A stretch of DNA of 64,000 nucleotides from Desulfosporosinus metallidurans (GTDB lineage: Bacteria > Bacillota > Desulfitobacteriia > Desulfitobacteriales > Desulfitobacteriaceae): contig NZ_MLBF01000016.1 in assembly GCF_001936615.1 (NCBI RefSeq), forward strand, positions 23,260 to 87,259, in the 5' to 3' direction. This document shows, piece by piece, positions 8,538 to 15,872 of this stretch (position 1 is the stretch's first letter; each line of letters begins with the position of its first letter). Position numbers and translations under genes: made by a program. The notes beneath the pieces were generated by a model that saw only the letters and a program-made list of their open reading frames with translations, was not told the origin of the DNA and searched no databases.

Positions 8538-9305
8538 TTACGACCCTGCCTCTAAAGGATTGTAATCTGTACTTAGCTGATGCTCCAGGTAACGATGCAC
8601 TTCGCAAAGAGGCTGTAACTGAAGCTGTGATCCAGCCGAAATTTCATTCAAGATTTCCTTTGCCCGCTGAAGGATCGATTGCACCTCGGCATTTCCCAGA
8701 CGTTCCTTCCAGGCTCCCCACGCTAATCCCAATTCTCGGCCAAAGGCTTCAATCTGTCGCTGTAAAGGAAGTGAAACACCCGCAAGTTCTGCACTAAGTC
8801 GAGCCGCTAATTCTGTCAATGAAGCGCTCTCCATCTCAATAATTTCAAGCAGCTCATCCCTATTGAGTTTCTTACCCCGAGAAAGCCAACGGCAAATACC
8901 CCCCTCACTCATCGTTTTCATGACTTGAGCCAGAGGGTCTAGAAATGGAAGCAGCTTCTCACGGCAGAGGTCTAAAAAAAACTTTCCATATAACAAATCC
9001 CCGACAAGCACTGGAAATTGTCGAAGTTCTTCCGCGATATCACTGTCATCCTTCATTAATCTATGAACCTGATTGGCCATAAATATAAATTGAATGATGC
9101 CAGCCAACGCTTCAGATTTTCGCCCATGATCTCCACAAGCTCGACTTACTGCTAAGACAATCGCTGGGTTAACCGTACGATCAAGCTCATCCATATCCAG
9201 CTGAACCAATTCTTCAAAACCAGCTGGCTTGAAGTTTATTTCTTGGCGCAAATGCGTCTGTACTACGTTCAGTTTCTCAAGGAAGCTGAATTCTAGCGGA
9301 ACCAT
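8538..9305 (-). CDS. Degenerate polyprenyl synthase-like protein, possible heptaprenyl synthase regulatory subunit
   Basis: A 255-residue all-helical protein. Although annotation pipelines may call it hypothetical, it lines up along its length with HepT: HRLMKDDSD stands where HepT has SLVHDDVVD, VGDLLYGKFF matches TGDYLLAKSL, EGGI matches QGEI, and FGRELGLAWGAW matches YGHSLGMAFQIV. Both aspartate-rich motifs are lost or weakened, so it is probably not catalytic. Gram-positive heptaprenyl synthases need a non-catalytic small subunit (HepS); this gene could supply it, but that is inference from fold-level similarity and operon position. I chose ATG 9305 with AAGGAG upstream over ATG 9335, which has no ribosome binding site. 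It appears to be the first gene of the menaquinone operon. Confidence 0.6.
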   Translation of the reverse strand: MVPLEFSFLEKLNVVQTHLRQEINFKPAGFEELVQLDMDELDRTVNPAIVLAVSRACGDHGRKSEALAGIIQFIFMANQVHRLMKDDSDIAEELRQFPVLVGDLLYGKFFLDLCREKLLPFLDPLAQVMKTMSEGGICRWLSRGKKLNRDELLEIIEMESASLTELAARLSAELAGVSLPLQRQIEAFGRELGLAWGAWKERLGNAEVQSILQRAKEILNEISAGSQLQLQPLCEVHRYLEHQLSTDYNPLEAGS

Positions 9306-9446
9306 GTTATCGCTCCTTGTCTTCAATTCAGACATTAAACTATTATATATTCGATATTCATATTAAAAGTCCTGCCCCTTTTAAATATTGTACACTGATA
9401 ATATGACATTATTATTCAAAGAGTATGTAAGCTCACCTAAAACACA

Positions 9447-9481
9447 ATAGACCCTGCAACTATTTCAGTCACAAGGTCTAT
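9447..9481 (-). terminator. Hairpin between speD and the menaquinone operon
   Basis: Ten-base inverted arms with one mismatch (9447-9456 and 9472-9481). On the minus strand it follows speD and could end its transcript; the following sequence is only moderately T-rich. Confidence 0.45.
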
Positions 9482-9539
9482 CTAGTACCAGTCAGCTTAT
9501 CCGTACTTGTCTTAGTCCGGAGTAAAATAAATATCCCTC

Positions 9540-9917
9540 CTATATATTTACCGCTTCCTTTGAATCCTCAACGATTCCCCGTTTAATTTCTGTTGCTGTC
9601 ATATGACCTGCTTTAAACTGATCCGTTAAATAGTTACAAGCATCCCAGGGATTGACACGGTCCCCGCAAGTAAAGACGTCAACAGCTGCATATCCGAGTT
9701 CTGGCCACGTGTGGATGGCTAAGTGCGATTCTGAAATTACCACTACACCGCTCACCCCTTGAGGACTAAACTTATGAAAAACTACCTCACGCACCTCGGC
9801 ACCAGCCTCCAAAGCTGCATTGACCATCAGTGTTTCGACTTTTTCTCGATCGTTTAGAATGTCGAAACTACACCCATAAATTTCAGCCAACACATGACGT
9901 CCAAGAGAATTTGCCAA
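9540..9917 (-). CDS. speD: S-adenosylmethionine decarboxylase proenzyme (SpeH/SpeD)
   Basis: Produces decarboxylated SAM, the aminopropyl donor for spermidine. It is 125 residues, the size of the short prokaryotic class. The self-processing site is seen in [15 protein letters not shown] near residue 62, where the chain breaks between Glu and Ser to generate the pyruvoyl group. The catalytic Cys of DVFTCGD and the early [11 protein letters not shown] segment are conserved. The start appears to be TTG with AAAGGGGG upstream. No spermidine synthase is adjacent. Confidence 0.92.
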   Translation of the reverse strand: MANSLGRHVLAEIYGCSFDILNDREKVETLMVNAALEAGAEVREVVFHKFSPQGVSGVVVISESHLAIHTWPELGYAAVDVFTCGDRVNPWDACNYLTDQFKAGHMTATEIKRGIVEDSKEAVNI

Positions 9918-10345
9918 TTGTGATCGTTGCCCCCTTTTTAGTTAAAAAACAGGAAAGAATCTGAGCCGGTCGCCACTTCGTCCGGTAACCCAAATTTCCA
10001 TCAGGTTAAATTTTAGCACAAAGTTCAGTGTTGTCAACAAAAAATTATATTCTACGTTGATATCCTTGAATAGTTTCCGGTTTTTTCTAAGCCAGATAGC
10101 CTAATGTCTGTATTTCTTTAATTTACTCATGTATTCATCTCATTATAAACTATTATATGTCAAAAATTGTTCCTTTGAACATAGTCCCGATACGCCCTCT
10201 ACAATCACATGATGCTTCCCTGATCCCTAATTGCCAACTCAAACTAACATAAACAAATTAATTCCTATTGTTTGCTACAACAGTATTGACTTGCTCCTCT
10301 TCTTATTTTAAGCTTAACAGGGATAAGTGAAAAGGAGGTGACTAT
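9918..10345. other. Intergenic region between speD and the tup regulator, with structured speD leader
   Basis: 428 bases between divergent genes. On the minus strand, 9960-10010 upstream of speD contains AACC/GGTT arms and a CCGG-loop-CCGG hairpin, suggesting a structured leader, but I cannot match it to a named riboswitch. The rest is AT-rich promoter-like sequence. On the plus strand, TTGACT at 10286 may be a -35 box for the regulator, with a poor -10. AAAGGAGGTG at 10331 decides the TTG start at 10346. Confidence 0.3.
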
Positions 10346-11263
10346 TTGGGTTTAACTCTTACTGCTGCTGAAGCAGCTACTATCCTTAAAATTTCTAAAT
10401 ATACTCTTTATGAACTTGTCAAACGAGGTGAGATCCCAGCTCACCACATCGGTCGCCAACTACGGATTGATCCTTCTGTACTTGACCAGTATCTCCATGG
10501 AACCCTTAGTATGCATCGTTCGCTTCCTCAAGATACACCCTCCAGTACTTCAGAATCAGCGAAAATTCGTTTTATAGGAAGCCACGACCCTGTTGTTGAA
10601 CTGCTTTTCGAATTTCTTAGACACACTCCCACGCCTTTAGAATCCTCAGTTTCCTTCCGAGGAAGTATGGATGGACTCATTGCCCTCTACCGCCGTGAAG
10701 CGGAAATATCAGGAGCACATTTATGGGATGAATCGTCAAAGGATTATAACCTTTCATTTGTCAAACACGTTATCCCCGGAGAATCTGTTTGTGTTGTAAA
10801 TCTAGTTCAACGTGAACAAGGTTTCATTGTAGCCCCTGGCAACCCTCTTCATCTACATACTTGGGACGACATCACTTTAGAGGGTCTGCAATATATCAAC
10901 CGCCAAAAGGGGTCTGGAACCCGTCTGCGCCTCGATGCCTACCTGCAAGCAGCCAAGATTTCTCCTGGTCAAATTTTAGGCTACGAACACGAAGAAACTA
11001 CACATTCTGGAGTGGCCTGCCTCGTAGCTAACGGGCAAGCAGATGCCGGAGTGGGAGTTAAGGCTGCTGCTCAACGACTTGGCCTTGATTTTGTGCCCTT
11101 ATTCCAAGAACGCTATGATCTGGTTTGTTTAGGTCAAACCGCAAAAACCCCTGTCTGGCAACAACTTTTAGATGTTTTAAGATCTCCCGGATTTATTCAA
11201 GCCATTCAACAACATAGTGGGTACGATACCTCTTTGACAGGGAAAATCCTCTTAACCACCTAG
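10346..11263 (+). CDS. Excisionase-type HTH regulator with molybdate/tungstate-binding-like PBP domain
   Basis: A 305-residue one-component regulator. Residues 1-55 are a MerR/excisionase-type helix-turn-helix (LTAAEAATILKISKYTLYELVKRGEIPAHHIGRQLRIDP). Residues 75-300 form a periplasmic-binding-protein-like domain (GSHDPVVELL, INRQKGSGTRLRLDAYL, GYEHEETTHSGVA, ERYDLV) homologous to the C-terminal domain of the MoeA fusion at 17038-18945. It directly precedes tupABC, so it likely senses tungstate or molybdate and controls the importer; the ligand is inferred. The start is TTG at 10346 with a strong AAAGGAGGTG. A short repeat begins immediately after its stop codon. Confidence 0.82.
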   Translation: MGLTLTAAEAATILKISKYTLYELVKRGEIPAHHIGRQLRIDPSVLDQYLHGTLSMHRSLPQDTPSSTSESAKIRFIGSHDPVVELLFEFLRHTPTPLESSVSFRGSMDGLIALYRREAEISGAHLWDESSKDYNLSFVKHVIPGESVCVVNLVQREQGFIVAPGNPLHLHTWDDITLEGLQYINRQKGSGTRLRLDAYLQAAKISPGQILGYEHEETTHSGVACLVANGQADAGVGVKAAAQRLGLDFVPLFQERYDLVCLGQTAKTPVWQQLLDVLRSPGFIQAIQQHSGYDTSLTGKILLTT

Positions 11264-11293
11264 TGCAAGTTGGGGACGGTTCTTGAACTTGCA
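11264..11293 (+). repeat. REP-like 30-base hairpin repeat, copy 1
   Basis: Begins TGCAAGT and ends ACTTGCA with the core GGGGACGGTTCTT. A near-identical 30-base copy lies at 16998-17027 in the same orientation. Core sequences of this kind occur in REP-type repeats mobilised by IS200-like transposases (family knowledge); no transposase is nearby. Confidence 0.7.
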
Positions 11294-11339
11294 TTCTTAA
11301 GTTTTCAACCAACACTAGTAAGGAGATGTTAATTAATAA

Positions 11340-12251
11340 ATGAATAAAAAGATTAGATTTAAGCTCAGCCTTCGTTTCGCAGTCCTTGCGATCGCCCTCA
11401 TGGTGATCGTCGTCGGGTGTGGAAAAGCAGCAACCCCAGCAACGACTCCTGCTCCACAAACAAGCGAAACCCCGAAACCTGCAAATCCCGACCTAATTCT
11501 AGCTACCACGACGAGTACTCAAGACAGCGGGTTGTTAGGCGTGCTTATCCCTGCCTTTGAGAAAAAAACTGGATATAAAGTCAAAACCATAGCCGTAGGT
11601 ACAGGGGCTGCTCTCGCAATGGGAGAAAAAGGTGAAGCTGATGTTTTACTCGTGCATGCACCCGCCTCAGAAAAAAAGCTGGTTGATAATAAAACAGGAA
11701 TAAACTATCAACTTGTGATGCATAACGACTTCATAATCGTAGGACCAGCAACGGATCCCGCCAAAGTTAAAGACACAAAAACAGCCGTAGATGCCTTAAG
11801 GGCCATTTACGCTAGCCCTTCAATCTTTGTCTCCCGTGGAGATAAATCCGGAACCGATATCATGGAGAAAGCTTTATGGACGAAAGCCAATATTAAACCT
11901 ACTGGAAGTAAGTATCAGGAGATCGGCCAAGGCATGGGACAGACACTTACCATGGCTTCAGACAAAGAAGCCTATACCCTTACAGACCGTGCCACCTACC
12001 TCGCTACGAAGAAAAATTTAAAACTTGATATTCTTCTTCAAGGGGAAGCTGCGCTTCTAAATATCTATCATGTCATGCAAGTTAACCCCGAAAAGTTCCC
12101 TAAAGTCAATGCTGCAGGCGCTAAAGCCTTCGACGACTTTATGGTTGATGCGGATACTCAAAAACTCATTGGATCCTTTGGCAAAGATAAGTTTGGTCAA
12201 GCCCTCTTCTTCCCAGATGCCGGCAAAAAGATGGAAGATCTCGGTAAGTAA
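11340..12251 (+). CDS. tupA: Tungstate ABC transporter, substrate-binding lipoprotein
   Basis: Captures tungstate outside the membrane and delivers it to TupB. It is 303 residues. The N-terminal signal ends in the lipobox VVGC near residue 29, so it is a lipoprotein. LATTTSTQDSGLLGVLIPAF is the TupA signature containing the oxyanion-contacting Thr/Ser residues, with VGTGAALAMGEKGEADVLLVH after it and SRGDKSGTD in the second lobe. AAGGAG lies upstream of the ATG. The TTTS motif separates TupA from the ModA and WtpA families. Tungsten would feed the aldehyde oxidoreductase 9 kb downstream. Confidence 0.92.
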   Translation: MNKKIRFKLSLRFAVLAIALMVIVVGCGKAATPATTPAPQTSETPKPANPDLILATTTSTQDSGLLGVLIPAFEKKTGYKVKTIAVGTGAALAMGEKGEADVLLVHAPASEKKLVDNKTGINYQLVMHNDFIIVGPATDPAKVKDTKTAVDALRAIYASPSIFVSRGDKSGTDIMEKALWTKANIKPTGSKYQEIGQGMGQTLTMASDKEAYTLTDRATYLATKKNLKLDILLQGEAALLNIYHVMQVNPEKFPKVNAAGAKAFDDFMVDADTQKLIGSFGKDKFGQALFFPDAGKKMEDLGK

Positions 12252-12290
12252 TTCCCCTTAGCTTCTCGAAAAGGAGGGGAACTCAGCCCC

Positions 12291-12992
12291 ATGGACATGA
12301 TTTGGCAAGGTATTCTGGCCGCAATTCACCTCCTAGCTATCGGGGACCCTGAAGTCATAGATATTACGCTCCTTACCCTTAAAATATCAGCCACAGGAAC
12401 GGTAATAAGCTTGATCATTGGAATTCCCTTCGGCACGCTCTTGGCTCTCAAACCCTTTCCCGGACGTCGATTCCTTTTAAGCGTTGTAAATACCGGGATG
12501 GGGTTACCCCCAGTGGTAGTCGGACTTTGGGTCTCAATTTTTCTTTGGCGTTCCGGCCCCTTTGGCTTTTTAAACATCATGTATACACCGACGGCTATTA
12601 TCATTGCCCAAGCAATTATTGCCTCTCCCATTATCGCTGCCTTAACCTGTGCTGCTCTTCAACAAACCGACCCCAAACTAAGGCTTCAGATCCGGGCCTT
12701 GGGCGCGAATCGTCTTCAATATACTTGGCTGTTACTTAAAGAGGTCCGTTTCTCCCTCCTTGCGGCAATCATTGCCGGTTTCGGAGCCATTGTTTCCGAA
12801 ATCGGGGCGTCTATGGCGGTCGGCGGAAACATTAAAGGACAGACGCGGGTTCTAACAACTGCAACTGTCCTCGAAGTATCCAAAGGCAACTTCGATATCG
12901 CTATTGCCTTAAGTATCATCTTATGTTTACTAGCCTATGGGGCAACATTAGGCTTAACCCTACTCCAACAGAAACAGCAAGGAGGGTCATAA
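12291..12992 (+). CDS. tupB: Tungstate ABC transporter, permease
   Basis: Membrane channel of the TupABC importer, 233 residues with about five membrane spans. The coupling-loop (EAA) motif is seen at ALGANRLQYTWLLLKEVRFSLLAAIIAGFGA, here split around residues 143-173. VVGLWVSIFLWRSGPFG and EIGASMAVGGNIKGQTRVLTTA are typical of TupB. GGAGGGG precedes ATG 12291. It ends one base before the GTG of tupC, so translation of the two is coupled. Confidence 0.9.
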   Translation: MDMIWQGILAAIHLLAIGDPEVIDITLLTLKISATGTVISLIIGIPFGTLLALKPFPGRRFLLSVVNTGMGLPPVVVGLWVSIFLWRSGPFGFLNIMYTPTAIIIAQAIIASPIIAALTCAALQQTDPKLRLQIRALGANRLQYTWLLLKEVRFSLLAAIIAGFGAIVSEIGASMAVGGNIKGQTRVLTTATVLEVSKGNFDIAIALSIILCLLAYGATLGLTLLQQKQQGGS

Positions 12993-12993
12993 G

Positions 12994-13710
12994 GTGCTCG
13001 AAGCCCGGGAGATAACCTGGAAAAAAGATCATAAAATCATCCTCCAAGATATTCACTTTCACTTGTTGCCCGGAGAATGTGTAGGGCTAATCGGGCCAAA
13101 CGGATCCGGCAAAAGTAGTTTGTTGAAAATCCTAGCCTTCTTAGAAACTCCGACGTACGGACAGCTCTATTTTCAAGGCCAGTCCGTACCGAAGAGCGTC
13201 CCGCTTCCGATCCGCCGCAAGATTGCTATTGTTTTTCAGGAATCTCTTTTGTTAAATACACGTGTTTTTGACAATGTTGCTGCTGGATTGAAGATCCGAG
13301 GCCTCTCCAAAGGGAAAATTCGGGAACGAGTGGACTATTGGTTGGAACAATTCGGAGTTATCCATCTTACTAAACAATTAGCACGGTCGCTCTCCGGGGG
13401 AGAAGCCCAACGTGTTAGCCTGGCAAGAGCCTTTGCCATAGAACCGGACGTTCTTTTTTTGGATGAACCATTTTCAGCCTTAGATGCACCCACCAAAGAA
13501 GGTCTACGCATCGATCTGACTAAAGTTTTTAGCTCAACTCAGACAACGACCGTCATGGTAAGCCATGATTTTAAAGACATTGCCCATTTAACAAACCGCG
13601 CTTTGATTCTCCTTAATGGACAAGTGGTAGCTGAAGGATCTCCCTCCGAACTTCTAAGGAGTCCCCAAAAAGAAGAAGTCGAACGTTTTCTTGCGCACTT
13701 TGCTTCCTAA
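12994..13710 (+). CDS. tupC: Tungstate ABC transporter, ATP-binding protein
   Basis: ATPase of the TupABC importer, 238 residues. The Walker A motif GPNGSGKSS is near residue 37, the Q-loop (IVFQESLLL) near 85, the signature LSGGEAQRVSLARAF near 133, Walker B VLFLDEPFSALD near 157 and the switch histidine in VMVSHDF near 190. All are intact. It starts at GTG, one base after the tupB stop, with GGAGGG as binding site. A strong terminator follows. Confidence 0.92.
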   Translation: MLEAREITWKKDHKIILQDIHFHLLPGECVGLIGPNGSGKSSLLKILAFLETPTYGQLYFQGQSVPKSVPLPIRRKIAIVFQESLLLNTRVFDNVAAGLKIRGLSKGKIRERVDYWLEQFGVIHLTKQLARSLSGGEAQRVSLARAFAIEPDVLFLDEPFSALDAPTKEGLRIDLTKVFSSTQTTTVMVSHDFKDIAHLTNRALILLNGQVVAEGSPSELLRSPQKEEVERFLAHFAS

Positions 13711-13726
13711 CTCTACTTTCGTCCGA

Positions 13727-13765
13727 CCTAGGCCATATTGGCTATTGGCCTAGGTTTTTCTTTTC
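13727..13765 (+). terminator. Rho-independent terminator after tupC
   Basis: Perfect eight-base stem CCTAGGCC/GGCCTAGG with a 12-base loop followed by TTTTTCTTTT. It ends the tupABC transcript. Confidence 0.9.
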
Positions 13766-13794
13766 GGGAAAATCTATGAAGAAAACTTAGCTAG

Positions 13795-13819
13795 CGCGCG
13801 AAGACACTGTCTTCGCGCG
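13795..13819. repeat. Perfect 12-base inverted repeat
   Basis: CGCGCGAAGACA and its exact reverse complement separated by one base. There is no T tract on either side, so it is not a standard terminator. It lies between the converging tupC and adh genes, which have their own terminators. Confidence 0.6.
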
Positions 13820-13902
13820 TATTATTCATTCTGTCAGCCTTGGCGAAGGCGGTCGCCTTAGTTACACTATGCCACCTGAAATTTATACTTTCTGATTGGT
13901 AT

Positions 13903-13931
13903 AAAAAAAGGCCCCACCGCTTGGTGGGGCT
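13903..13931 (-). terminator. Rho-independent terminator after adh
   Basis: On the minus strand, stem GCCCCACC/GGTGGGGC with a four-base loop is followed by seven T residues, about 90 bases after the adh stop. Confidence 0.9.
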
Positions 13932-14016
13932 AATAGAGATGAGAAATGATTTGAGGGAGGACATAGAAGCCTAATCTTTAATGCAATACTCATGCCGATA
14001 TATTAACGATCTGAGA

Positions 14017-15180
14017 TTACATAGCGTTCTTATAGATCTGAATCACTTGTTCAAGTGTTGCTGTGCGAGGATTAGTGAATTGACAAGCATCTAACTTGGC
14101 ATTTCCAGCCATCAGAGCAAAGTCTTCTTCTTTTACATTCAGTGCACTTAGCCCGGAAGGAATTCCGACATCAGTAGACAACGTGGCGATTGCGGTTAAG
14201 CATTTTTCTGCCGCATCCCTGACAGAAAGTCCATCAACATTTTCTCCCATTGCTACAGCGATCTCTGCAAAACGATCGAGATTACCAATCATGTTAAAGC
14301 GTGAAACATGAGGAAGGAGGATTGCGTTGCATACTCCATGAGGCAAATTATAGAATCCACCTAATTGATGAGCCATTGCATGAACATAACCTAAACTGGC
14401 ATTATTAAACGCCATACCAGCTAATAATTGTGCATAAGCCATTTTGTCACGAGCTTCGAAATCATCTCCATTTGCTACGGCACGACGTAGATATCTAGGG
14501 ATTAATTTAAACGCCATTAATGCAGCCGAATCTGTCACTGGTGTGGCGGCTGTAGAAACATACGCTTCAACAGCATGGGTGAGTGCATCCATTCCGGTGG
14601 CAGCCGTTAAGCTAGGAGGTTGTTTCATCATCAACAAGGGATCATTAATCGAGACATTTGGGGTTACATGCCAGTCAACGATGGCCATTTTAATATGCCG
14701 TGCAGCATCTGTAATAATACAGAATCTGGTCATTTCAGCAGCCGTACCGGCTGTGGTGTTAATAGCAATCATCGGAGCCATCGGTAGTGGAGATTTATCC
14801 ACACCTTCATAGTCGTTAATTCTTCCACCATTACCTGCAACAAGTCCGATTCCTTTAGCACAGTCATGGGAAGATCCTCCGCCTACGGATACAATCAGGT
14901 CGCAGCCTTCTTTAGTATAGATGTCAAACCCATCATGCACATTTTTATCCGTTGGATTCGGTTCAGCGCCGCCATAAATAACAACTTTGACGCCTTCTTT
15001 TTCTATAATGTCAGCAATTTCCTGAGCCATTCCAACTTTTTCGAGATAGGCATCAGTCACCAATAGTACCTTTTTTCCACCCAGTAATTTGGCTTGTTTT
15101 CCTGTCTCTTGAGCTGCTCCGGCTCCCATGAGGTTCACTGTTGGCATGTAATACCCATACACTTGATGAATAACTGACAT
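14017..15180 (-). CDS. adh: Iron-containing alcohol dehydrogenase
   Basis: NAD(P)-dependent group III alcohol dehydrogenase that interconverts alcohols and aldehydes (or 1,3-propanediol/butanol-type substrates). It is 387 residues from ATG 15180, which has GGGAGG upstream; the frame stays open further 5' but without a binding site. GGGSSHDCAKGIG near residue 95-107 binds the cofactor. The metal ligands are seen in DALTHAVEAY and MAHQLGGFYNLPHGVCNAILLPH. A sigma-54 -24/-12 promoter lies 109 bases upstream and an activator-like site near 15430-15458. With the aldehyde oxidoreductase it could link acids, aldehydes and alcohols. The substrate is not known. Confidence 0.9.
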   Translation of the reverse strand: MSVIHQVYGYYMPTVNLMGAGAAQETGKQAKLLGGKKVLLVTDAYLEKVGMAQEIADIIEKEGVKVVIYGGAEPNPTDKNVHDGFDIYTKEGCDLIVSVGGGSSHDCAKGIGLVAGNGGRINDYEGVDKSPLPMAPMIAINTTAGTAAEMTRFCIITDAARHIKMAIVDWHVTPNVSINDPLLMMKQPPSLTAATGMDALTHAVEAYVSTAATPVTDSAALMAFKLIPRYLRRAVANGDDFEARDKMAYAQLLAGMAFNNASLGYVHAMAHQLGGFYNLPHGVCNAILLPHVSRFNMIGNLDRFAEIAVAMGENVDGLSVRDAAEKCLTAIATLSTDVGIPSGLSALNVKEEDFALMAGNAKLDACQFTNPRTATLEQVIQIYKNAM

Positions 15181-15288
15181 TTTTGTTTCCTCCCATTTCT
15201 TTTTGGCGTTAACCATTAATTTGTTTTTCAACAGTGACACAATGTTTGTCCTAATCAGCATTGTCACTTTTGGTTATCTTTTATACAT

Positions 15289-15304
15289 TGCAAGAGTCAT
15301 GCCA
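15289..15304 (-). promoter_or_regulatory. Sigma-54 (-24/-12) promoter of adh
   Basis: Minus strand TGGCATGACTCTTGCA: GG and GC separated by exactly ten bases, matching TGGCAC-N5-TTGCA at all but one informative position. It lies about 110 bases upstream of the adh start. Confidence 0.8.
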
Positions 15305-15429
15305 ACAGTCTGAATATTTAGTTATCAAATTCACAAAGCTGATTCTTCCGACGAATGACTGTTCTTTTTATTAAACTCTGATTTTATGTATAATTTCTAA
15401 TCTTTTTACTGACCTAATTTGACGCACAT

Positions 15430-15458
15430 TGCTCGGAACAGCATTCTATTTTGGAACA
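15430..15458 (-). promoter_or_regulatory. Candidate enhancer sites for a sigma-54 activator, upstream of adh
   Basis: On the minus strand the half-site TGTTCC occurs twice, 18 bases apart, about 130-160 bases upstream of the sigma-54 promoter. The first, TGTTCCAAAATAGAATGC, matches the site upstream of the aldehyde oxidoreductase (23423-23440) at 13 of 18 positions. Confidence 0.5.
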
Positions 15459-15506
15459 CTTTCTTCCTCACTAAACATCTGAAATCTTTTGCAAACAGTA
15501 CATTAA

Positions 15507-15535
15507 TTGTAATAGAGTTAAACTGCTGTTATAAT
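15507..15535 (+). promoter_or_regulatory. Sigma-A promoter for the riboswitch-led molybdopterin gene
   Basis: TTGTAA at 15507 and a perfect TATAAT at 15530 with a 17-base spacer. Transcription would start near 15542, just before the structured leader. Confidence 0.7.
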
Positions 15536-15554
15536 TAATGTTGTTAAATTAATA

Positions 15555-15668
15555 TTTCTAAATCTCCAAGCCTATTAACCTAAAGAGCTTCCATGGTTAT
15601 TGGGCCAGGGTTTTAAACCCTCAGGGTATGTTGGGAAACGGACATGCCTTCACATTTGAAAAGGAGGA
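15555..15668 (+). ncRNA. Candidate molybdenum/tungsten cofactor (Moco/Tuco-type) riboswitch
   Basis: A compact set of helices: CTCC at 15564 can pair with GGAG of the downstream binding site (15663-15669); AGCC/GGGC and AACC/GGTT arms (15569-15605) form a long interrupted stem; GGG/CCC closes a small hairpin (15608-15620); GGTATGT/ACATGCC (15625-15648) forms a seven-base stem capped by a loop with GGGAAAC. This layout, and its position in front of a molybdopterin-binding gene in a tungsten cofactor cluster, resembles the Moco RNA family. I recognise it from memory of the family's pattern and could not run a covariance search. A promoter lies just upstream and a terminator downstream. Confidence 0.5.
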
Positions 15669-15673
15669 GTTGC

Positions 15674-15721
15674 GTGTTATACATTTTATTTTTTTTGACG
15701 CCTCACCTTGTTTTGGTGTAG
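15674..15721 (+). CDS. Possible leader peptide, 15 residues
   Basis: GTG start preceded by a strong AAGGAGG with a six-base spacer, then a hydrophobic 15-codon frame ending TAG inside the terminator hairpin. It could couple translation to termination downstream of the candidate riboswitch, or be chance. No family is recognised. Confidence 0.3.
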   Translation: MLYILFFLTPHLVLV

Positions 15722-15732
15722 GCGTTTTTAAT
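15698..15732 (+). terminator. Leader terminator in front of the molybdopterin-binding gene
   Basis: Stem ACGCCT-CACC/GGTG-T-AGGCGT with a seven-base loop, followed by TTTTTAATTT. It lies between the candidate riboswitch and the gene at 15873, so it is a plausible expression platform. Confidence 0.75.
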
Positions 15733-15872
15733 TTACGTGTTACCTGGACTGGCATGATGTAGAGAGTCATTCCCCATTTATTAAGCCCGTCATCTTTTTC
15801 GGGAATACGATTGCAGGAGTAACAACATTTATTCCTTCGTTCTAAGTACACGATGTATTGGAGGCTATCCCT

